Source: Variovorax sp. dw_308
Lineage (GTDB): Bacteria > Pseudomonadota > Gammaproteobacteria > Burkholderiales > Burkholderiaceae_C
DNA length: 64,000 nt
NCBI RefSeq assembly: GCF_019207085.1
Contig: NZ_JAATOM010000029.1
Span: forward strand, 1-64,000
Reading direction: 5' to 3'
The translations under genes were made by a program, and so were the position numbers. The notes under the pieces were generated by a model that was given only the letters and a program-made list of their open reading frames with translations, did no database searches and was not told the DNA's origin. Position 1 is the first letter of the stretch. Every line of letters begins with the position of its first letter. Below are positions 44,835 to 53,667 of the stretch, piece after piece.

Positions 44835-46016
44835 TCATATACGAAAAACATCAGTGTGTTCGCCAAGAAGAATCGCACCAGCAATCTTAAAGAATTCTGT
44901 TCCCACGCCGGCATGTTGCGCTAACGTCTGAACGTCGCGCAAGCGACGTTGTACCGATGCGTTCTGAAGCGCAGAGCTTCCAGCCAGTCGAAATGCTTCT
45001 CCAGCCACGTGGACCGCAACAGGCACAGCGTATGAGCTTGCCGTGCGCATACGCGCGCGTTCAATGAGCGAAAAAGACTCGCCGGACAACGCCTTCGTCC
45101 ACGCCCGATTTGCGTGGTCATATACAAGCGCTCGAGCGGCGCCTAGGTTCGCATCGAGTTCACCTATGCTGTTTTGGAACAATGAAGACCGTGCTACTTT
45201 CTCGAATCCATACGCCGAAATCCTACCTTTGGACGAGATTGAGCAGAGGTCATTAAGCAACGCAGTTGCAGTTCCGAGCGCCACTGCGGCAATGAAGAGT
45301 GCAAGTGGCGCAACAGAAGGCAATTTAAATGCGGGCGCGCTTATTGATGACGTAGCGCCAAAGAGCTGGCATGTCCAGTCATCAGCGAAAAATACACTAT
45401 CAGCACGGAGGTCATGGCTCGCTGTGCCCCTTAGTCCGAGGGTGTCCCAAGTTTCAACGATCGCCAGCGCTGAGGACGGGCAAATAGCAAGCCGCATTTG
45501 TGGCCTCCCATTGTCCATTAACTGATACTCCCCGCCGTGCCGAACCTTCGCCTGCACGGCGAAAATGTCACAATGGTGGCTGCCACTTGCGAACGGCCAT
45601 TGACCGGAAATGGAATAGCCGCCGCTTTCAGGCACTGCGTCCCCTCTTGGTGCATGAGATCCGCCGCATATTACATCCGGTCCATTGTCGTAGATAGCTT
45701 CAAATGTCGCATGCGGCAGAAGACCTAGAACCAACACATTGCTCGCGGCGATCATCACGCACCATCCGGTCGAGGCATCCAAACTAGACAAAACCTCGAT
45801 GACTTCTAAGGTTTCAGCAAGGGACATCTCTAAACCCCCGTAGAAGCGGGGAACCATCATTCTGAAACAACCCGCCTGGCGCAACTGAGCTAGCAAATCG
45901 CGGGGAATTGTGCCGCCTCGCTCGATATCAGTTGCGCGCTCCTCAATCGTCGGCGCCAGTTGGCGGATGGCATCAACAACTGATGTACGCATCGCCATAT
46001 CACCTTCCGGAAGCAC
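44835..46016 (-). CDS. Acyl-CoA-dehydrogenase-fold flavoenzyme (group D monooxygenase-like)
   Basis: This 393-residue protein has the acyl-CoA dehydrogenase fold. The helical N-domain is PRDLLAQLRQAGCFRMMVPR FYGGLEM. The beta-domain around the flavin is ISGQWPFASGSHHCDIFAVQ. The C-terminal domain reads ASSYAVPVAVHVAGEAFRLA GSSAL, as in the HsaA/C2-hydroxylase/IacA group. The usual catalytic Glu of true dehydrogenases is not evident, so oxygenation (N- or C-hydroxylation with reduced FMN) is more likely. No flavin reductase is encoded in the operon. It is the last gene, overlapping the PLP enzyme by 17 bp. Confidence 0.78.
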   Translation of the reverse strand: MLPEGDMAMRTSVVDAIRQLAPTIEERATDIERGGTIPRDLLAQLRQAGCFRMMVPRFYGGLEMSLAETLEVIEVLSSLDASTGWCVMIAASNVLVLGLLPHATFEAIYDNGPDVICGGSHAPRGDAVPESGGYSISGQWPFASGSHHCDIFAVQAKVRHGGEYQLMDNGRPQMRLAICPSSALAIVETWDTLGLRGTASHDLRADSVFFADDWTCQLFGATSSISAPAFKLPSVAPLALFIAAVALGTATALLNDLCSISSKGRISAYGFEKVARSSLFQNSIGELDANLGAARALVYDHANRAWTKALSGESFSLIERARMRTASSYAVPVAVHVAGEAFRLAGSSALQNASVQRRLRDVQTLAQHAGVGTEFFKIAGAILLGEHTDVFRI

Positions 46017-47166
46017 GCGTCTCGCGAATATTGGGAAGCACCATCGAAAACTGACTTAGAAATTCCGCCACTACTTTCTTATTTCTGGCCAATGCGATGC
46101 GAATAAGTCTCGCACCATCTTCTGGCCGTTCCCAGTAAAACTGTCGACAGGGCAGTACGTGAACTCCACGACTTGTCAAAAACTTGTACGCCTTCTCAGC
46201 CTGAAGCGAGGTCGGAAGCTGCAGCCTGCAGACACTGATACGGGCGTCGCAATCTGGGACCTTAATATCTTCGAAGCCGTCTAGGGCATCTACAATCATC
46301 TTCCGATTCTCAGCGATCAGCGCGTGCAATCTTTCGAAACCTCCTGCAGCTCCGTCAAGCGAGAATACTTCCACTAATTGCAAGAGAAACGGAGAAACAG
46401 TTAGCAGGACGTCACTGAGGCAATGGTGGACTTTCTCTCGAAAGCCCTCACTGACTGCAAGGAATCCAAGCTTTAACTCTTGGAGCGGCCACAACTTCCC
46501 CGTGTCTTCGACCAGCACGTACTCGACGCCTGTGCGCTCGAGCACCGCATAGTGATCAAACTGTGCACGAATATCGAATCCACGAAAGGACACATCAAGA
46601 CACAGGACCTTCCCCTTGCGAAGGCAGTAGCAGCAAAGCCCTTCCAGAGCACTCTGAGTAAGTACCCATCCTGTTGGATTGTTCGGAGTCGTTATGAAGA
46701 GGCACGTTGCCTGCTTGTCGACCTCGTCGGAGAATCGAATCTCAGCAATTTCGCTCTCGCTCATGGACATGACCGGAACCACTTTGGAGAGAATGGCGTG
46801 GATGTTGTCGAACGTAGGATGCAGCATTGCGACACGATGGCCTCTTAGCGCGTTGGCTAGCACCATGGTAGCTACTGAAGAAGAGTACACGCTATAGACC
46901 CGGCCGGCCTGGACAGGTGCCATATGCTGCCCAAGAGCAGTAAGGAACGCGGTTTGCGCTTTGCGTTCAATCTCGGAGAAAATCTGCTGACGAGAAAACC
47001 AGAAAAGATCCGGAAATTGTGCGACCACATCACACTGTGATTTTGTCAAATCTTGGCGCGGGTGCCCGTCAGCGAGGTTGAGCTCCGCGCCGATCGCGCG
47101 CAGTTCGAGCTCGGTGAGATTGAGATCTGTTGTCATGTATACACTACTTATGCTCACCAAATCCAA
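46000..47166 (-). CDS. MppP-like PLP-dependent L-arginine oxidase/hydroxylase
   Basis: This 388-residue fold-type I PLP enzyme follows Streptomyces MppP closely. The N-terminal helix LTELELRAIGAELNLADGHP RQ keeps the Thr, Glu and His reported as important in MppP. Other matches are GRVYSVYSSSVATMV, MLHPTFDNI, FITTPNNPTGWVL, LDVSFRGFD and VLPCRQFYWE. The PLP Lys is in VEDTGKLWPL. MppP uses O2 to turn L-arginine into 4-hydroxy-2-ketoarginine plus the non-hydroxylated keto acid. An ordinary aminotransferase is the less likely alternative. A short N-terminal lead may be over-called. A 3-bp gap separates it from the upstream synthase gene. Confidence 0.85.
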   Translation of the reverse strand: MDLVSISSVYMTTDLNLTELELRAIGAELNLADGHPRQDLTKSQCDVVAQFPDLFWFSRQQIFSEIERKAQTAFLTALGQHMAPVQAGRVYSVYSSSVATMVLANALRGHRVAMLHPTFDNIHAILSKVVPVMSMSESEIAEIRFSDEVDKQATCLFITTPNNPTGWVLTQSALEGLCCYCLRKGKVLCLDVSFRGFDIRAQFDHYAVLERTGVEYVLVEDTGKLWPLQELKLGFLAVSEGFREKVHHCLSDVLLTVSPFLLQLVEVFSLDGAAGGFERLHALIAENRKMIVDALDGFEDIKVPDCDARISVCRLQLPTSLQAEKAYKFLTSRGVHVLPCRQFYWERPEDGARLIRIALARNKKVVAEFLSQFSMVLPNIRETRASGR

Positions 47167-47169
47167 AAA

Positions 47170-48279
47170 CTAAGTGTCCTCTGGCAGGGCCGGACCAGCC
47201 CAGCTCGAGGCGGGACTCACTATGCGCCCTCCTCGGGCAATGTACTCAATCACATGTGCAGACCATCCGAGTGTTCGCGATGCTGCAAATACACAGGGGA
47301 AAAGTTCCGCCGCAATCCCGACCCCGCTCAATACGCCACCCGCAAAATAGTCCATGTTCGTAAAGTTTGGTCGGTCAGGATGTCTCCGGTTGAGCTCGCG
47401 CAGGACAACGTGTTCGACAGCAAGCGCCAATTCGTGATAAGCAGGGTTGGCAAGGCGGCAGACGTCAGCCAAAATTCTTGCTCGTGGGTCGTACTTGCGA
47501 TACTCCCGATGGCCAAAGCCCATAATGCGCTCATTACGGGCGAATCTCTCAGCCACGAAAACCTCCGCGCGCTCCGGCGTACCCACTTGCTCGAGCATCC
47601 GCGTCGCCTCGGCAATCGCCCCACCATGCGCTGGTCCCTTCAGTGCACAAATTGCAGCGACGACGGAGGACCACAGATCGCTGCCCGTCGATCCAACAAC
47701 TTGCGCCGTAAATGTAGAAGGGCTGAGCGCATGATCTGCAGTGACAACAAAATAGGCTTCTAGCCAACGAACCTCCGCCTCTTCGGGCTGTGTCCCGCGA
47801 AGCATATACATAAAATTCGCGACATGACCAAGTTCCGAGTGGGGAAGTACTGGAGTAAGACCAAGTCGTTGACGCTGGAACGCTGCAATTGCCGTTGCGG
47901 CTACTGCCGTAATCTGGAGGGCTTCGGACGGATTGATGTGTTTTGAGTTGCGCTCTGCTCCTTGAGCAGACAACACTGTACGCAACGCGTCCATCGGATC
48001 CGCTACCGGCGGCAGACCGGATAGGGCTAGGCGTGCTGATTTGCCTAAATGCCGCGCCTTAGCGAACTCCTCGCGAATTCGTGAAAGCTCCGAAGGATTT
48101 GGTGACCAGCCATAAAGCAGGAGAAATGCAACCTCTTCATAGCTCTTATTGACCAAAGACTCGATGGCATTGCCGCCGCGATAGATCAACCGACCATTTT
48201 CTCCATCGACGTGGCTGATTTCGGTCTCGGCGACGATGACGCCCTCAAGACCTGATCGGAACTCTGCGTTTGCTTTCAT
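47170..48279 (-). CDS. Citrate-synthase-family condensing enzyme
   Basis: This 369-residue citrate-synthase-fold enzyme keeps the catalytic residues. One His is in LKGPAHGGAIAEATRML, another His in MGFGHREYRKYDPRA, and the Asp is in NFTNMDYFAGGVLSG. The family condenses acetyl- or propionyl-CoA with a 2-oxo acid. Inside this operon an isolated housekeeping role is unlikely. The neighbouring MppP and MppR enzymes make a 2-oxo acid, which is an obvious candidate acceptor. The loop around the second Asp (usual PNVDFYSG) differs, which fits changed acceptor specificity. The product is inferred, not shown. Confidence 0.85.
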   Translation of the reverse strand: MKANAEFRSGLEGVIVAETEISHVDGENGRLIYRGGNAIESLVNKSYEEVAFLLLYGWSPNPSELSRIREEFAKARHLGKSARLALSGLPPVADPMDALRTVLSAQGAERNSKHINPSEALQITAVAATAIAAFQRQRLGLTPVLPHSELGHVANFMYMLRGTQPEEAEVRWLEAYFVVTADHALSPSTFTAQVVGSTGSDLWSSVVAAICALKGPAHGGAIAEATRMLEQVGTPERAEVFVAERFARNERIMGFGHREYRKYDPRARILADVCRLANPAYHELALAVEHVVLRELNRRHPDRPNFTNMDYFAGGVLSGVGIAAELFPCVFAASRTLGWSAHVIEYIARGGRIVSPASSWAGPALPEDT

Positions 48280-48288
48280 TTTTTCGCT

Positions 48289-49077
48289 CTATCTGCCGTT
48301 TGCAAGCAGAATTTGCCCGCCAGTAATCGTTTCTGAGAAGGAGAAGCGATATCCACGAATAATCTCAACTGGGCGAAGCAAACTCAGCTCGTCGTGCGGT
48401 GAATCAAAAAATTCAACTTCTGCAGCACCCGACCACACATTGCCAATCCGCTGATCCGTTGAGCCACCGGTTACCAATTCGTCAACTGGAAGTCTGTTCG
48501 GATCCCAAGCTGGGAAGCATCGCGAATGCACCAACGGAGCGAGCATGATGGGCGGTGGCTCGGCCTTTTCGGTGAGCGTTACACGTACTTCAGCTAGCCG
48601 TCGGTCGGTAGCAGCCAGGGTCCCTGAGAAACATGACCCCGGCCCCACGCCGGGCGAAGCGCGGCCAGAATCAAACGTGCGAGTGATTCCAATGCTTCCC
48701 ATCTTCTTTGGGTATCCTTGAATTAGCCCACGAACGAGCGAAAAATCTCGGTCAACCCAACAAAAGGGGCATCGAACTACCGATTTCCCCTGCCAACGAG
48801 CCGATAAGGCAATATAAAACTCACGGTATTGGGATCGAACAGGGTCCAGAAGCTCAATGCCAGCGTCTGTGCAAGACTGCCAGTCCCCGAATATTGCTGC
48901 CGCTAAATCGGGGATCTCACCTTCCTCCAAGCCAGTTGGCAAAAACGCTTTGACTGCGTTCCGGTCCGCCCGGTACTCAACCAAAAGGACATCGCCGGAG
49001 AAGTGCCATGGCGGAGGGGGAACCAAGGACGAGCGCCCAGATGGGGATAACGGAAGCGTGTAGCCCGAGAGTTTCAT
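48289..49077 (-). CDS. MppR-like acetoacetate-decarboxylase-fold cyclase
   Basis: This protein of about 262 residues matches MppR, the acetoacetate-decarboxylase-fold enzyme that dehydrates and cyclises 4-hydroxy-2-ketoarginine to 2-ketoenduracididine. Shared stretches are GYTLPLSPSGRSSLVPPPPW HF, LLDPVRSQYREFYIAL and VRGLIQGYPKKMGSI. The last carries the Lys expected to form the Schiff base with the keto acid. The ATG at 49077 is chosen because GAGGAA lies about 10 bases before it; an in-frame ATG at 49101 is possible. It lies between the dioxygenase and condensing-enzyme genes. Confidence 0.85.
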   Translation of the reverse strand: MKLSGYTLPLSPSGRSSLVPPPPWHFSGDVLLVEYRADRNAVKAFLPTGLEEGEIPDLAAAIFGDWQSCTDAGIELLDPVRSQYREFYIALSARWQGKSVVRCPFCWVDRDFSLVRGLIQGYPKKMGSIGITRTFDSGRASPGVGPGSCFSGTLAATDRRLAEVRVTLTEKAEPPPIMLAPLVHSRCFPAWDPNRLPVDELVTGGSTDQRIGNVWSGAAEVEFFDSPHDELSLLRPVEIIRGYRFSFSETITGGQILLANGR

Positions 49078-49115
49078 GTCCATCATTTCCTCTAGAGTCA
49101 CGCCTGCGGCGACAG

Positions 49116-50159
49116 TTAGTAAACGATTCTTGATCCTGAGGATATTCTCTGCTCGCGAGATTTACGAAGATCACGTGTGACGTTTAGTCTCAATAACCAA
49201 CGGTCCTTCCCATCGTACCGAGCTCGAAACGCGTCGCGCCCATGTACCGCCCGATAGTTGTCTACGAAACAGATTTCACCAGGCTGCAGTGCATAACCTT
49301 TCAGCCCAGCAGCTACGCTACGATAGAGGGCTCCCATAGACTTTGCGGCTCTCACATCGCCGTCCAGGGGCTCCGAAAAGAACTGATCGAGCCGCATATA
49401 AGGCGAATCCGGATCGCCGAAGAGTAGCGGGACTGGATTGGAGTCAGCAATCATCTTCTCTATTGACGCCTTTGCTCTCGCAAGCAGCTGAAGCTGTTTT
49501 GCCCCCCCCTCTTTTGCGCTGTTCGCGTTTAGATGCGATTCGTCCGGCACGATTCGGAATCGAGGCTCATACAGCACGGCATCCTGCCGCACGTCGGGAT
49601 GAAGGTCATGAACACAAGTGAACGTCGTCTTAGTGTTGCACGGATTGCGAAGGCACATTAATCCAACGTAGTCGGCGCGCAGTGGATGAAATGAATCCTC
49701 CGTGTGCCAAGTAAGAGTCTCGGCGCTACTTGATGCAAGTTGCTCCATTTCGTCACATGGCGTTGGCACGATAGTGTGCACTATGCGACCACCATGCTTG
49801 GTCGCCCATCCGAATGGTGAGCCAAGAAGGCACGCGCAAAGGATGAAGAACACTTCGGCAGACCGGGCGGTGTCTAAGGCGCCTCTCCAATCTGAGGGTG
49901 TCGTACCCAGCGCGTCATCGTCAATGGGAAATCCGCGCACCAAACAAATGCACGCCGGCTCTTCTAGCCGAAAGCGATTGAGTTCACTACGCAGACCTCG
50001 GGGCAGTTCCTGTGCATAAGTCTCAGTCATCCCCGGCAGCGTGTGATTCTTTTCGCTCGAGAAACTATGGACTAGCTCTTCGCAGAGCTGAACGGCTGCG
50101 TCACGTTCATCGCGCTCTAACTGAACTACGAAAAGGTGTGGCAACCGATCAATGCCCAT
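49116..50159 (-). CDS. VioC/MppO-type arginine or enduracididine beta-hydroxylase
   Basis: This 347-residue Fe(II)/2-oxoglutarate oxygenase belongs to the clavaminate-synthase-like arginine hydroxylases. The facial triad is H and E in LTWHTEDSFHPLRADYVGL and the distal His in NYRAVHGRDAF. The 2-oxoglutarate-binding Arg is in DRWLLRLNVTRDLRKSR, and the end SSGSRIVY matches VioC/OrfP. VioC hydroxylates arginine at C3; MppO hydroxylates enduracididine. The His-x-Glu (not His-x-Asp) is typical of this subgroup. Here it probably hydroxylates the guanidino-acid scaffold or a later intermediate. Confidence 0.88.
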   Translation of the reverse strand: MGIDRLPHLFVVQLERDERDAAVQLCEELVHSFSSEKNHTLPGMTETYAQELPRGLRSELNRFRLEEPACICLVRGFPIDDDALGTTPSDWRGALDTARSAEVFFILCACLLGSPFGWATKHGGRIVHTIVPTPCDEMEQLASSSAETLTWHTEDSFHPLRADYVGLMCLRNPCNTKTTFTCVHDLHPDVRQDAVLYEPRFRIVPDESHLNANSAKEGGAKQLQLLARAKASIEKMIADSNPVPLLFGDPDSPYMRLDQFFSEPLDGDVRAAKSMGALYRSVAAGLKGYALQPGEICFVDNYRAVHGRDAFRARYDGKDRWLLRLNVTRDLRKSREQRISSGSRIVY

Positions 50160-50288
50160 CCCGTAACCTCCGCTCCGTTAAAGCCATAGACGTCATTTCT
50201 CTAAATTCGTTTTGCCGCGATCCGGCTGCCGAAACCCATATTCCACGATGTCATCTCTGACAAAAGAACACCCCCACCGTGGTAGAAC

Positions 50289-52343
50289 CTAGAGTGCTAT
50301 GATTCGCCAGCCGGTTTGCGCCGATATTGATTGGTGCAAAGCACCGGACGCACCATCCCCGATTCCCACTATTACACCTGGTACCCGCTGATGTGGAGCA
50401 ATCGCAGCACTCACTGCCGCAGAGTTTGCCGAAGTTCGGTTCTCATAGCCGTCCGAAACGACCACAACCATCGGAGTGGCGCAGCCCTTGTACAACCATC
50501 GATTACGACAATGCAAAAGCGCTGTCGTAAGTCCTTCAAGTAGCGGGGTGCGGCCACGGGGACGCAGTCGCTGAACTAAGTCATTAATGGGCTCCGAGTA
50601 TTTGCCAAACGGAATGGCCAAATGTGCGTTAACGCCTCCAGCTACGACCAGTGCGAGCCGATCACCGCGCCGGCTCTCCAAAAGAATGTGCCTTATCAGT
50701 TCGCGGGCTAGGTGAAAGGAGCCGTCCTTACCCATTGACCAAGACGCATCCAAAACAAAGACGCGTGCAATATTGGGACGGCCTTGTCGCGCTCGGCGCA
50801 CTACATCGGATTCAAGTAGCTCTAGTGGCAGTAGCTTGGTGGCTAATGCACCACTTGATAGTAGGCGGAAAATGGCCGTGCGTACGGTAGCTAAGATTGC
50901 CAGGCAGCCAGGGATCCGCATAGGCAAGATTGAGGCAGCGGCTCCGCCAACTGCGCTACCCGAACATAGCGGCGCCAAATTGCTGGTGCGACCCATGCGC
51001 TCCAGCAGCCAAGGTCGGGTGGAAAGTCGAATTGCACTCGTAAGCCTGCTTATAGAACGGAGTTCCAAAACCAACGCGCGAACGGCGGGCAACTCGACTT
51101 CGGAGTGAATACTGCTCGTCGCATCGAAGCCTCCGCCAGGGTTGAATTGCTTCGAAGTGGTTCCTGAGTCATGTGACCCAGAAGGCTCACCGCTGAGGCC
51201 ATCTTGAGGCCCATCGTCTGGGTCGCTGCTTTCGGCCTCATTCGCCGAGACTAGCGTTCGCCATGGCTCACCTGAGGATATTAGGAGCTTATCCAATGAG
51301 TCGAATGCATCATCCAACCCCAAACGTCTATTCACGGTTCGCAACACCTCGCGCGGATCCCGGCAGCGATGGGCCAACGCCAGGGCCGACGCTATGGCGA
51401 CGTCATGGGAATTCACCTCGGTGCGTTGCGCCAGCGCAGCAATCGCCGCGGCTGAACGCAATATAACGATGTCTGCGCGGTGACTCTCCACGCCAAGCTC
51501 CGCAGTGATCGCCGCGACGCTTCTTAGCGTATCGGCTCGACGAAAGTTGACTTGTGGTAGCAATGCGCGAGCAGCTAATATCTGCTTCGATAGCACCGAA
51601 TCAATCTCTCGGAGCCGGCGCGTGTTCGTGTCCCCGTCGGCGTCGAGTTGGCAGTTCATTATGTGCACTCGGAGTGTTACGTCCCTAACTCCCTCCACGT
51701 CAACACACAATCCAAAACGGTCGAGGATCTGTGGACGCAGGTGACCCTCACTTGGATTCATTGTCCCAATAAGAGAGAAGCTCGCCGGGTGGGACAACGA
51801 GAGGCCTTCCCGTTCGACGCGATGGACTCCGGAACTCGCCGCGTCTAGAAGCGCGTCAAGGAGATGGTCGGGGACAAGATTTACTTCGTCCAGGTACAGG
51901 AACCCGCGATGTGCTTGGGCGAGAAGTCCGGGTATTACTCGGCTTGTGCCATCTTTGAGAAGCGCTTGAAGGTCAACAGTTCCGAGCAGACGGTCCTCGG
52001 TCGTACCAATTGGCAATGTGATAAAGGGCGTCTTGCGCCACACCAACTCAAGCTTGCCTTCAGCGAACAGTTTCCTACAGGACTCGCAGGTGATCCCCGG
52101 ATGCTCAGCATCGCAGTTATAGCTGCAACCGTCTACTGACCTAATCTCCGGCAGTAGGCGCTCGAAAGAGCGCACGGCCATTGACTTTCCGGTCCCGGGC
52201 GCACCGCGAACAAGCACCCCGCCGATGGCGGGCTCGATGCTGCTGATCAGTAACGCTGACTGTAATCTCAGTTGACCGACAATGGCACTAAACGGAATGC
52301 TGCGGCCCCGCGCACCCCCTCCCTCCATGCGATGTTCAGGCAT
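50289..52343 (-). CDS. Fused BchI-BchD-like AAA+ / VWA protein
   Basis: This 684-residue protein joins a magnesium-chelatase-type AAA+ ATPase to a von Willebrand A domain. The AAA+ part has Walker A GAPGTGKS (about residue 48), Walker B GFLYLDEVNLV, GTMNPSEG (sensor) and a cysteine insert CSYNCDAEHPGITCESC of the ChlI type. A Ser/Gly/Asp-rich linker covers about 370-410. The C-terminal VWA has the MIDAS motif FVLDASWSMG and ends in a final domain with VVVSDGYEN. Relatives power metal insertion with ChlH or CobN, but no such large subunit lies in the window. It may load a metal or remodel a partner enzyme. The gap to the next gene is 129 bp. Confidence 0.86.
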   Translation of the reverse strand: MPEHRMEGGGARGRSIPFSAIVGQLRLQSALLISSIEPAIGGVLVRGAPGTGKSMAVRSFERLLPEIRSVDGCSYNCDAEHPGITCESCRKLFAEGKLELVWRKTPFITLPIGTTEDRLLGTVDLQALLKDGTSRVIPGLLAQAHRGFLYLDEVNLVPDHLLDALLDAASSGVHRVEREGLSLSHPASFSLIGTMNPSEGHLRPQILDRFGLCVDVEGVRDVTLRVHIMNCQLDADGDTNTRRLREIDSVLSKQILAARALLPQVNFRRADTLRSVAAITAELGVESHRADIVILRSAAAIAALAQRTEVNSHDVAIASALALAHRCRDPREVLRTVNRRLGLDDAFDSLDKLLISSGEPWRTLVSANEAESSDPDDGPQDGLSGEPSGSHDSGTTSKQFNPGGGFDATSSIHSEVELPAVRALVLELRSISRLTSAIRLSTRPWLLERMGRTSNLAPLCSGSAVGGAAASILPMRIPGCLAILATVRTAIFRLLSSGALATKLLPLELLESDVVRRARQGRPNIARVFVLDASWSMGKDGSFHLARELIRHILLESRRGDRLALVVAGGVNAHLAIPFGKYSEPINDLVQRLRPRGRTPLLEGLTTALLHCRNRWLYKGCATPMVVVVSDGYENRTSANSAAVSAAIAPHQRVPGVIVGIGDGASGALHQSISAQTGWRIIAL

Positions 52344-52349
52344 TTCGTT

Positions 52350-53534
52350 CTATTTCGATCTATTTCGCGAACTGCTCCTTTGAACGAAGGATCGTCCGTC
52401 GGGCATGAGATCGGCGTCAGGAAGGGGCTCGCCTCTTTTTACGCCTTCAACATCAAAGTTTGAGCCCGGCTGTGAATGTGCGACAGCGAAGTCAAGGAAT
52501 TCCTCTTCGTCAATCTCGAGGATTTCGATTACCTTATCAAGGCTTGCTGGACGACGCCCGTCACTTGATCTCCCGAGATTCAAAGCCTCTTCGCTTGACA
52601 TTTTGCCCAGCCGTGCCTCAAGGGATCCGATTCGCGCGCCACGTCCATAGCCCTCTTTTATAAATCGAAGGTAGTCATGCGCACCAACCAGAAAGCAATC
52701 AAACTTTTCGTACTCGCGTCCGATCGGCACACCTTCCTGCGATGCCCCTTTCCAACCAAGCTCCTCCGCAATCACACTAGCTTGGCGCGCCTCGTCCCAT
52801 AGTATGTAGTTACTAAGGAAAATGGCGCGAACGCCCGACGAGGAGATTTCGTCCATGGATGGGAACTCAAACGGCCTCAATGCGATTGGATCTAAGTCCG
52901 AAACGGCCTCGGCCATTCGATCAAAATTGATGGCAGTGACTAGTTCGTACCATTCTTGATTCACGACGTCTAGGTTGGACGGGTCGCGATACGTCCTGCC
53001 AGGATAGGCGTAGTATTCTTTCAAGCTGTGTGCATAAACGACTAATGGAATACCCCTCTCGATCGCTGTTCGAACGGGAAAGGCGGAAATCCCGGCAGTG
53101 CAGTGCCAGCATACTGTTCCCGCCAGACTCAGTCCGACTTGCATTAGTCGTTGCACAGTTCGAATCGGCGGCCGAAATGTCACTTGATCGACGCCAAGTT
53201 CATCGAGTACCCGGGCGCAGTTTTCCCACGCACTCTGTCGCAAAAATCTATTGTCGACTGTAATCGCTAAACAGCGAAGGCCAAGCACCCTTGTTAGATA
53301 GAAGAGAACATATGTGCCGTCTTTGCCTCCACCGAATGGCACTACTGCATCATAAGCGGCCTTACCTCGAACTCCTTCAACGAGATCGCGGAGTACGCGC
53401 TCCTGGGAATCCCAGTCAACTTTGCCGTTCTTGAATTCGTGGTGCCGGCATACAGAACAGATGCCATCGTTATCGAATTCAACACCGCGCCGAGTGCTTG
53501 GCAGGGCGCATCGTTTGCAGTAGGCGTTACTCAT
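52350..53534 (-). CDS. PP-loop ATPase, N-acetyl-sugar amidotransferase family
   Basis: This 394-residue protein has a zinc-type pair of CxxC motifs (CKRCALPSTRRGVEFDNDGI CSVC, residues about 6-29) and an adenine-nucleotide alpha-hydrolase fold of the WbpG/PseA amidotransferase family. The PP-loop reads PFGGGKDG where most relatives have SGGKDS, so both serines are Gly. Downstream are CWHCTAGISAF and GAHDYLRFIKEGYGRGA. Family enzymes adenylate an oxygen and replace it with N or S. It is the first gene of the seven-gene operon, and the AAA+ gene starts 7 bp after its stop. A possible -10 (TATATT) lies upstream at 53600-53605 on the reverse strand. Confidence 0.82.
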   Translation of the reverse strand: MSNAYCKRCALPSTRRGVEFDNDGICSVCRHHEFKNGKVDWDSQERVLRDLVEGVRGKAAYDAVVPFGGGKDGTYVLFYLTRVLGLRCLAITVDNRFLRQSAWENCARVLDELGVDQVTFRPPIRTVQRLMQVGLSLAGTVCWHCTAGISAFPVRTAIERGIPLVVYAHSLKEYYAYPGRTYRDPSNLDVVNQEWYELVTAINFDRMAEAVSDLDPIALRPFEFPSMDEISSSGVRAIFLSNYILWDEARQASVIAEELGWKGASQEGVPIGREYEKFDCFLVGAHDYLRFIKEGYGRGARIGSLEARLGKMSSEEALNLGRSSDGRRPASLDKVIEILEIDEEEFLDFAVAHSQPGSNFDVEGVKRGEPLPDADLMPDGRSFVQRSSSRNRSK

Positions 53535-53667
53535 GAACTTGTTAACCCTCTCGGTGCACCTTGCGCAATTCGTTTCGTTCGTGATCCGGCGCGACTCAGA
53601 ATATAGCGGCTTGAAACGGACTATTCCCCTTACACGTGCGCATCATTGGCCCCTTGGGTTGTAGTCC

